A stretch of DNA of 12,797 bases from Baffinella frigidus (taxonomy: Eukaryota; Cryptophyceae; Cryptomonadales; Baffinellaceae): assembly GCA_026770585.1 (NCBI GenBank), contig MU646354.1, positions 213,697 to 226,493 of the forward strand, given 5' to 3'. Position numbers and translations under genes: made by a program. Under the pieces are notes generated by a model, which saw only the letters and a program-made list of their open reading frames with translations, had not been told where the DNA came from and did no database searches. Each line of letters begins with the position of its first letter. Position 1 is the stretch's first letter. This document shows, in pieces, positions 6,815 through 12,797 of this stretch.

Positions 6815-6931
6815 CAGGGGTACCTCGCTCACAAGAAACTGACTCCCCCTATGACCCTACAGTATGCCTATGCCCAGGGCCCTACGATGGACCTAGGGAG
6901 GGGGCAGTTTCTTATGAGCGAGGTGCCCCTA
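6815..6931. mobile_element. CAGGGG foldback MITE, copy 2 (TA-flanked)
   Basis: A 117-bp element starts CAGGGGTACCTCGCTCACAAGAAAC and ends GTTTCTTATGAGCGAGGTGCCCCTA, with TA at 6813-6814 and 6932-6933. Its length, ends and central CCTACAGTATG...GGGCCCTACGATGG match copy 1 at 5425-5540. The arms pair over about 35 bp with few mismatches. Confidence 0.8.
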
Positions 6932-6987
6932 TAAAGAGCGAAGTATTTTTATTCAGTTTTGAGCGTCCCCTGGAAACTGGCCTATCT

Positions 6988-7122
6988 TTAAATGTTCTTC
7001 GTATACGTTGTACACTTGGTGATATATGAATCTGGGTAGGTGACTCTCTCGAGCATCTTCTGCTCTCGCGTGTCGCCTCCCAGAACCCACCTCTCACCAC
7101 CCTCAGATATCACTCCTTCGTC
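6988..7122 (-). other. Possible coding fragment (45-codon open stretch), unrecognised
   Basis: On the minus strand an open frame follows a TGA and ends in TAA at 6988-6990. It reads ERWVLGGDTREQKMLERVTY, then PDSYITKCTTYTKNI. The composition looks protein-like and unlike the surrounding repeats, and CTCTGAG just upstream could be a 3' splice site. I do not recognise a family and see no partner exon. It could be the last exon of a decayed gene or chance. Confidence 0.25.
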
Positions 7123-7198
7123 TCAGAGTGGCTGCTGCTCCTGTTCCGTCAGCCCGAATTACTACATGTATTGCTGGAGGCAGGTGTAGCCCCCGGGT

Positions 7199-7318
7199 GT
7201 GAGCCTCGGTCGGACAGGTGACGAGCCTCGACAATCACGTAATGAAGGTATCTCTGGTCTGGCTTGTGCGTCGGGCCTGGGCCTCTGCGGCCGCTCTCCT
7301 CCCAAGCGGGATCTCACC
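7199..7318 (+). repeat. Dispersed repeat GTGAGCCTCG family, copy 2
   Basis: Full-length match to 5876-5995: GTGAGCCTCGGTCGGACAGG, TAATGAAGGTATCTCTGGTCT, CTTGTGCGTCGGGCCTGGGCC, CTCCTCCCAAGCGGGATCTCA. The open frame that runs across it into 7528 is not credible as a gene because half of it is repeat. Confidence 0.85.
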
Positions 7319-7550
7319 GGGCAAATCAGTGCGAGGGGCGCAGCAGCTCCTGGTGCCAGCTTGGTCCTCAAAACTCGTGAAAACACTGAAAAGGACCTGA
7401 AAAGGCTGTTATCCACTGTTACTAAACTTAACGGAGGTTTCACTTTTGCTTTGAGATGTCTCACTCCGACTTTTGTCTCGGTGAAAAGCGCGCTTTCAGC
7501 CAGTTTTGGTTTTCAACGAAAAACCTAAACACTCGGCCCTTAACACCTAA

Positions 7551-7592
7551 AGCCGTTTTTTTGAGCCGCCTGATCTAAAAAACGGTCATCTC
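7551..7592 (-). repeat. Left half of a distant inverted pair with 8886-8936
   Basis: AGCCGTTTTTTTGAGCCGCC plus TGATC (7551-7575) is a perfect 25-bp reverse complement of 8912-8936. AAAACGGTCATCTC (7579-7592) is the reverse complement of 8886-8899. The right-hand copy has 12 more bases between the two blocks. The rest of 7319-7920 holds no gene that I can support. Confidence 0.8.
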
Positions 7593-7670
7593 AATTTGTT
7601 TTAATAGCCGGAGTTCCTTAGGATTTCCCTCAGGCCAAAAAAACTAAATGGCCAGAGGGCCCCCTTAAAC

Positions 7671-7711
7671 AAGACTTAAAATTGTAAGGGGCCCTTACAA
7701 TTTCAAGTCTT
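7671..7711. repeat. 41-nt near-perfect palindrome / hairpin
   Basis: AAGACTTAAAATTGTAAGGG folds against CCCTTACAATTTCAAGTCTT around one central G (7691), with a single mismatch (7678/7704). It lies in an AT-richer gene-free stretch. It could be a small foldback element or a cruciform site. There is no T tract or gene end to make it a terminator. Confidence 0.85.
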
Positions 7712-8018
7712 TCTGTAAAGCGCGATAATTTTTTCGGGGGGTGGGCCCGTCCTTCCAACGGCCGTTTCTCCTTGACCCCTGGGCCAAATCAATTGATGTT
7801 TGGATGGCACTCCGAAGATAGTGTCATTTTTTGATCTGTGTAAACATTTCCTCCAGATAAAGTTTTCCCCCGATTTACTCAGCCAGAGCTAGACACCGGA
7901 AGGGCTGCGCAGAAGCCGACCATCTTTTCTCTCTCTCATTCTCTCTATTTCTCTTTCTCTCGCTCTCTCGCTCGCTCAGACATTCGTACGGCGAACACCC
8001 CAACACTCCACTCGTTCG

Positions 8019-8410
8019 TGCGACACCAGTTTAGGGTTGAGAGTTTGGGGATTAGGGTTTAGGGTTTAGGGTTCAGGGTTTAGGGTGTGGTGTTTAGGTT
8101 TAAAGTTAAAGGTTTAGGGATTAGGTTTTAAGGTTAAGTGTTTAGCAACACCTGGGTCAGGGGTTTAGGGATTGGGTTTTAGGGTTGAGGGTTTAGCGAC
8201 ACCTTGTTGAGGGGTTAGGGTTGAGGGATCAGGAATTAGGTTTAGGGTTTAGGTTTTAGCGACACCTGGTTTAGGGTGTAGGGTTTAGGGTTTAGGGTTT
8301 AGGGTTTAGGGTTTAGGGTTTAGGGTTTAGGGTTTAGGGTTTAGGGTTTAGGGTTAAGGGTTGAGGGTGTAGGGATGAGGGATGAGGGATGAGGGTTTAG
8401 GGATGAGGGA
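8019..8410 (+). repeat. TTTAGGG interstitial array with spaced GCGACACC copies
   Basis: G-rich degenerate heptamers include about ten perfect TTTAGGG units (about 8282-8352) and end in a GGGATGA run. The non-heptamer string GC(G/A)ACACC(A/T) recurs at about 8020, 8144, 8202 and 8257. On the minus strand each copy reads GGTGTCGC, in most cases preceded by a CAG. Read on the minus strand, the sequence beyond the first copy is open for 16 codons (VSHERVECWGVRRTNV, then stop), a weak hint of an exon. Confidence 0.85.
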
Positions 8411-8437
8411 CTGCCTCCAGCCGCTGGCTGCAGGCAG
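8411..8437. repeat. Hairpin, 12-bp arms with 3-nt loop
   Basis: CTGCCTCCAGCC-GCT-GGCTGCAGGCAG pairs with one mismatch. It lies at the edge of the TTTAGGG array. The following 8438-8767 has high GC and an open plus-strand frame but no recognisable protein; a GTGGCATCACG string is present twice (about 8514 and 8540). Confidence 0.75.
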
Positions 8438-8767
8438 TGAGCTGCACCGGGTCAGCCTGATCCGCCGGTCCGGTGCCGCGGAGCCTGCACGCAGAGCGCT
8501 GGGACATCTTACCGTGGCATCACGCACCATTCCCATACTGTGGCATCACGGACACACCAGGGCGCGGCACGCGGCCCTGACTGGCCGCCAAACCACATTT
8601 TTGGGTCTCAGGAAACCGTACCCGCTGCGTGTCCGCAGGGCCGTACCTCGCGAACGGCGGGCCCGATGGCGAAGGTGAAACACGGCTTCACAGCCAACTT
8701 TCCACGCTGCGTCCAGCCCAAACTGCGCTGTCCCTGTCCCCCCACTCCCCGCACCTCAATTGACCCT

Positions 8768-8911
8768 GATCTCCCTTCTCCCCCCCCTGGAGATTTCGAG
8801 TTTTTTGGGGCTCGAGATGACCGTTTTACAGATTATTTGGATCTCCCTTCTCCCCCCCCTGGAGATTTCGAGTTTTTTGGGGCTGGAGATGACCGTTTTA
8901 CAGGTTATTTG
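8768..8911 (+). repeat. 72-bp tandem duplication
   Basis: Units 8768-8839 and 8840-8911 read GATCTCCCTTCTCCCCCCCC...GAGATTTCGAGTTTTTTGGG...GAGATGACCGTTTTACAG.TTATTTG and differ at three or four positions. The length is a multiple of three, so an open frame crosses it (DLPSPPPGDFEFFG twice), but nothing else supports coding. The 3' end joins the inverted-pair block 8886-8936. Confidence 0.9.
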
Positions 8912-8936
8912 GATCAGGCGGCTCAAAAAAACGGCT

Positions 8937-9950
8937 CTAAACCCTGCACCCTGCACCCTGCACCCTGCACCCAAGCCACTAAACCCAAGACCCTAAATCC
9001 TCAACCCTACTCTCTCACCCTACACCCTACATCCTACACCCCACACCCCACACCTCACACCCTACACCTTACGCCTTAAACCCTCAACCCTAAAACCTGA
9101 ACCCCAAACCCTGAAGCCTTAAACCTGCACCCTGCACCCTGCTACATAAACCCTCAACCCTACACCTTAAATCCTGAACCCCAAACCCCAATCCCTAAAC
9201 CCAAACTCTCAACTTAAAACCTCAAATCTATACCCTCAACCCTACACGCTAAACTTTAAACCCTGCATCCTACACACTACCCAGAGCAACCTAAACCCTA
9301 AACCCTAAACCCTAACCCCTAACCCCTAAAACCTAAACCCCAAACACTAACCCCTAACACCCCTACCCATTCACCCCAAAAACCTTTAACCTTAAACCTT
9401 AGACCCTAAACCCTAAACCCTAAACCCTAAACCCTAAACCCCAAACCCAAACCCCCAAAACCCAAAACCCACACCCTCAACAGTAAACCGTAAACCGTAA
9501 ACCGTAAACCCTGAAACCCGTGACCCCCCCAAACCCTAGACCCTCAACCTTTTCCTCTAAATCCCCCAAACCCAAACCCTGAAACCCTCAACCCTCAACC
9601 CTCAAACCTAAACCCAAAGCCCAAAGCGAACCCCCAAATTCTCAAAGCGAACCCCCAAATTGTCAACCCAAAACCCTGATCCCTAAACGCTAGGCCCTAA
9701 GCCTTAAGCCCTAAACCCTCAACCCCAAACCTCAAATCGTAAACCCACACACCTGAACCCAAAACCTTAAGCCTAAGATCTTCAACCCTGAACGCTAAAC
9801 GCTAAACGCTAAAAGCTAAACGCCAAACGCTAAACCCCAGAACCCTAACCCTCAACCCTCAACCCTCAACCTTAAATCCTGACCCCCAAACCCTCAACCC
9901 TGAACCCTGCACCCTGCACCCTAAACCCTAAACCCTGAACCCCAAACCCT
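8937..9950 (+). repeat. Degenerate CCCTAAA heptamer field
   Basis: About 1 kb of CCCTAAA, CCCTGCA, CCCTCAA, CCTTAAA, ACGCTAA and similar 7-mers. A 20-bp tandem AAAGCGAACCCCCAAATT occurs at about 9627-9665. No gene is visible. Confidence 0.9.
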
Positions 9951-10485
9951 TAGGTATGAAATACATCACTTGACCAGCGCTGAACGCTAAAAGCTGAACA
10001 CCAAACGCTCAACCCCAGAACCCTTACCCTAAACCCTAAACCCCAAACCCTAAATCCTGGCCCTAAAACCCCACACCCTGCACCCTGAACCCTGCACCCT
10101 GCACCCTAAACCCTAAACCCTGAACCCCAAACCCTTAGGTATGAAATACATCACTTGACCAGCGCTGAACGCTAAAAGCTGAACACCAAACGCTCAACCC
10201 CAGAACCCTTACCCTAAACCCTAAACCCCAAACCCTAAATCCTGGCCCTAAAACCCCACACCCTGCACCCTGAACCCTGCACCCTGCACCCTAAACCCTA
10301 AACCCTGAACCCCAAACCCTTAGGTATGAAATACATCACTTGACCAGCGCTGAACGCTAAAAGCTGAACACCAAACGCTCAACCCCAGAACCCTTACCCT
10401 AAACCCTAAACCCCAAACCCTAAATCCTGGCCCTAAAACCCCACACCCTGCACCCTGAACCCTGCACCCTGAACCCCAAACCCTC
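9951..10485 (+). repeat. Higher-order repeat, 185-bp period, three near-identical copies
   Basis: Copies start at 9951, 10136 and 10321. Each begins TAGGTATGAAATACATCACT TGACCAGCGCTGAACGC and continues through a fixed order of heptamer variants. Copy 3 ends near 10485, where CAGTTGTGGAATACATGACTTGAGCAGC is a diverged fourth start. The near identity against a degenerate background indicates recent tandem amplification. Confidence 0.95.
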
Positions 10486-10754
10486 AGTTGTGGAATACAT
10501 GACTTGAGCAGCAGCCGGTGACGAGGACGACTTGAGTGCATGTACAGTGTAGCACCCGATCAAAGCTGACTCGAAAAGCACACTCAGACCCCTCTTTACT
10601 TTCGAGACGTCGTTCCTATCCCCACAATTATCACAAAAACACACACACGTCCGACTCACAGCCGTTGGCACACGCCCCTCCAACGCGCTGGCACAAGCCA
10701 GACGCCCGCATCCTCCACCACCACAGCGCCACACGCGCAGCTGTCTGCGAGCGC

Positions 10755-10816
10755 ACCTCCCTCTCACTCTCTCACTCTCTCACTCTCACACGCTCTCACT
10801 CTCACCCTCTCACTCC
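10755..10816. repeat. (CTCTCA)n tract
   Basis: CTCTCACTCTCTCACTCTCTCACTCTCACACGCTCTCACTC. The remainder of 10490-10908 is unique-looking sequence rich in CA and CC, in which I see no supportable gene. Confidence 0.8.
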
Positions 10817-10908
10817 AGCTGCTCCCCCGGGAAACCCCCCTCCCACCTTCTGCACACCCTCCTGCGGCCCTGACCCGGATCAGTGAGGCGCGCCCTGACA
10901 ATCAGGCT

Positions 10909-10959
10909 GTGAGCCTCGATCGGACAGGTGATGAGCCTCGATGGTTGACTAATGAAGGC
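10909..10959 (+). repeat. Dispersed repeat GTGAGCCTCG family, copy 3 (partial)
   Basis: GTGAGCCTCGATCGGACAGG TGATGAGCCTCGATGGTTGACTAATGAAGG matches the first about 50 bp of the copies at 5876 and 7199, then stops. It ends 34 bp beyond the stop codon of the minus-strand gene, so it probably lies in its 3' untranslated or flanking region. Confidence 0.85.
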
Positions 10960-10993
10960 ACAGCTCGACGTCTCCGCGGCAGAGAAGAGGCGC

Positions 10994-12414
10994 TCACTTC
11001 TTCTGGTGGCGATTCATGTGGTTGCGGCGCCCCGTGTCGAAGGCGTCCCGCTCGAAGCAGTGGGCGCCGTTGTTGCACCCTCGCCTCTCGGAGCCTGCCG
11101 GGCGCTCAAAGCAGTCCTTTGGGTCCTTGAGGCAGTCGCAGCACTTGGCGCACCAGACCCACTGGTGGCCCACCGAGCACGTGCATGCGAGGTACCTGGT
11201 TTAGGGTTTAGGGTTCAGGGTTCAGGGTTCAGGGTTCAGGGTTCAGGGTTCAGGGTTCAGGGTTTAGGGTTTAGGGTTTAGGGTTTAGGGTTCAGGGTTC
11301 AGGGTTCACCCGCGCTTGTGCGTGGCGACCCGCGGCACCTCTAGGCACTTGAAACGCAACTCCTTACTCACGAACTTGCAGGTAGAAAGGAGCACCGCGC
11401 CCGCCAACTCTGAGGCTGCGGCCGCACCGAACGCCTGCCGCACCGAGGCGGGCGCCGCCGCAGCGGCGGACAGCCAGGGGGCTCTGGCGCGGCGCGCGGC
11501 CGGGAGCTGCGTGGCGAGCTTCCGGCGCTTGGGCGCTGAGCCCATTGGGGGCTTGGCGGGGGAGAGCGGCGCGGCGGTAGGAGCGGCAGGAGCGGCGCTG
11601 GGAGGAGCGGCGCCTCGGGGGACGGGTCCTTGAGGTCCTTGAGGTTCTTGGAGCTCCCAACAGGGGCGCCCTTGTGCAGGAGAGCGAAGTCGAGGTGGGC
11701 ACGGCCGCGCTTGCTGCGGTCCGGGGAGGACGCCACGCAGGGGGTGGGAGGGTCCGAAGCCTCTGAGAAGGATGCAGATACTTCTGCAAAGGAGGTCTTC
11801 TTGTGGGGAAGACGGGTCGGAGCTGAGCCGGGAGGGGATGCGCGGGGGCGGAGGCTCGTACAACACCAGGGTCGCTTGCGGCGCCCAGTGGTCAGCTCCC
11901 GCTCTCAACTCCGGCGCCCAAACGACGTTTGGTTGCGCGAACGACGCCTGAAACGACGGCTTCATCTGTGATGTGCGCACAGAGTAGAGCGTTTAAGAGA
12001 ACAGCCGCTTGAATTTGCACCGCACAGAAGAGAAAGGCCCGTGGAGCAGAGGGGGGAGGGTCTGCAGGTTTGCGATGGGTTGCTCGCACCTGGCCTATCG
12101 GTTCGTGGAAGTGCGTTTCGGCGGTCGAGAAGTCCACGCCAGAGTCCATAATGCGCATCGGCTCGCTGAACTCCGTGTAGCTCGGATAGCCGCCCTCCGC
12201 GGCCATCATAGGCAATGAACACATCCCTTCGCACTCAGTCATTCCTGCACACAGACATCCAATCTTCAATTTGCTTGAATTTAAGACAAGGTCAGAGAAA
12301 ACAGAAGCAACGCAGCAAGAAAATGAATGAACCCGCGATGAGAGGAGGCGGGCAGGAGGGAGGGAGGGGCAGCGCACCCCACGTAGCATCGTTGAAGTCG
12401 CTGAAGCCCGCCAT
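10994..12414 (-). CDS. Unrecognised nuclear-type protein with Cys/His-rich C-terminus, four exons
   Basis: Exons (minus strand): 12414-12378, 12244-12090, 11965-11310, 11195-10994. Junction phases agree: TGG G|GTGCGC joins GTGCAG|GA ATG; GGCCAG|GTGCGA joins ATCACAG|ATG; CGC GG|GTGAAC joins AACCAG|G TAC. The start is ATG at 12414 (MAGFSDFNDATWG). Exon 2 gives MTECEGMCSLPMMAAEGGYP. Exon 3 has an Ala/Pro-rich region and a basic PKRRKLA string that could be a nuclear localisation signal, then CKFVSKELRFKCLEVPRVAT. Exon 4 has GHQWVWCAKCCDCLKDPKDC, CNNGAHCF and a final HMNRHQKK, so nine Cys and several His could bind zinc. Exon 3's most protein-like frame shifts near 11805 and back near 11600. About 350 residues. 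The family is not recognised; a DNA-binding or zinc-binding regulator is only a guess. Confidence 0.6.
11196..11309 (-). repeat. Intron made of telomere-like heptamers
   Basis: The whole 114-nt intron is about 16 heptamers (CCCTGAA and CCCTAAA in sense orientation), from donor GG|GTGAACCCTGAACC to acceptor CCCTAAACCAG|GTAC. Exon phases on both sides match across it, and unspliced it reads TGA at once (GGG TGA). Apart from a few junction bases there is no other sequence in it. Confidence 0.8.
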
Positions 12415-12418
12415 CTGA

Positions 12419-12492
12419 GTGCCAGGTAGGTGTAGCTACGATTGTAGTGCCAGGTAGGTGTAGCTACCGGTACCTGCCAGGGTACGATTGTA
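12419..12492. repeat. Short tandem repeat just upstream of the minus-strand gene
   Basis: GTGCCAGGTAGGTGTAGCTAC is present at 12419-12439 and 12447-12467 (28-bp period). CGATTGTA follows the first copy, and a further CGATTGTA is at 12485-12492. CAGGTA / TACCTG inverted pairs also occur. It lies 5 bp upstream of the proposed ATG, so it may be in the 5' leader or core promoter. Confidence 0.7.
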
Positions 12493-12698
12493 TTTTGCCG
12501 GGTTTCTTGTCAGCAAGGGGGATGCTTTTTTACTCATGGTGTCAGCAAAGATTCCACAGAAGTTTGAAGGAACACGTGCGCTCCAAAAAAGAAAAGGAAC
12601 ACGCGCTCCAAACGTTGCGTGACTTCCGTCTTTTAACCGCGCCCGGGGGGGGAAGTCCCTAAGCTTTTAAAGGCCCTGGGTTATAAGGACTTGTACAG

Positions 12699-12710
12699 GC
12701 TATTTATAAG
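12699..12710 (-). promoter_or_regulatory. TATA-like sequence upstream of the minus-strand gene
   Basis: On the minus strand this reads CTTATAAATAGCC, about 290 bp before the ATG. A TATA box there would imply a long leader or an upstream noncoding exon. It is a match to a short common motif and nothing more. The rest of 12493-12797 shows no gene; GGAACACG.GCGCTCCAAA is nearly repeated at about 12570 and 12597. Confidence 0.25.
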
Positions 12711-12797
12711 CCGGATATACAATCCTTTTAGAGATCTTCACGTCCTGAATTGCGTCGTTTCCTCTTGATGTTTGGAGCCGTCTATGAGAATATGGGC

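Noticed and set aside
7199-7528. 109-codon plus-strand open frame
   Set aside because: Its first third is the dispersed GTGAGCCTCG repeat. The remainder (KTRENTEKDLKRLLSTVTKL) looks somewhat protein-like but has no family, start or splice context I can support.
8382-9079. Overlapping plus-strand open frames of 98 and 179 codons
   Set aside because: They start in heptamer sequence, cross a 72-bp tandem repeat and end in heptamers. The non-repeat part has no recognisable motif.
8029-10490. A chromosome end (true telomere)
   Set aside because: Heptamers are degenerate, occur in both orientations and have unique sequence and genes on both sides, so they are interstitial.
1-12797. tRNA, rRNA or other structured RNA genes
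   Set aside because: No cloverleaf with the conserved tRNA loop sequences and no rRNA-like block was seen on either strand by eye.

Overview
This is a eukaryotic nuclear window, with no bacterial or viral gene organisation. Spliced genes with GT-AG introns and GC-rich codons sit among large amounts of degenerate plant-type telomeric heptamer (CCCTAAA on one strand, TTTAGGG on the other), microsatellites, short foldback elements and dispersed repeats. The heptamer and gene style suggest a repeat-rich microalga (green-lineage, or another alga with TTTAGGG telomeres). The species cannot be fixed from sequence alone. The heptamer arrays have unique sequence on both sides, so they are interstitial and not a chromosome end.

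Two spliced genes can be reconstructed by hand. Gene 1 is on the plus strand and is the 3' part of a cyclin H-like gene (CDK-activating kinase / TFIIH subunit). Its exons are 538-636, 915-950, 1486-1566, 2779-2916, 3451-3507 and 4366-4419, all joined in phase 0 and ending in TGA; the 5' exons lie before base 1. Gene 2 is on the minus strand, apparently complete from ATG at 12414 to TGA at 10994. It has four exons with matching phases and encodes an unrecognised protein of about 350 residues with a Cys/His-rich C-terminus.

Layout: 1-4419 holds the cyclin H 3' half, whose introns carry microsatellites, heptamer repeats, degenerate copies of exon edges and a MITE. 4420-5400 is CT-rich and heptamer repeat. 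5400-7320 is a cluster of small mobile elements (a TA-flanked CAGGGG foldback family, a GTGAGCCTCG family, and a second copy of the element that splits a cyclin H exon). 7330-8940 is mostly unassigned, with a long palindrome, a 25-bp inverted pair, a G-rich heptamer array and a 72-bp tandem duplication. 8941-10490 is a C-rich heptamer field with a 185-bp higher-order repeat. 10994-12414 is gene 2, and its upstream region runs to the end.

The most notable pattern is how repeats meet genes. A 278-bp insertion with a 14-bp target duplication splits a cyclin H exon exactly as an introner would, because splicing at the AG|GT inside the duplication restores the frame. The last intron of gene 2 (114 nt) consists of almost nothing but telomere-like heptamers. 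Most low-complexity tracts in cyclin H introns are flanked by direct duplications of the adjoining exon edge, including the splice site. In both genes the heptamer tracts lie mainly with the C-rich strand in the sense direction, which naturally offers CTAAAC (branch-point-like) and CCAG (acceptor-like) strings.
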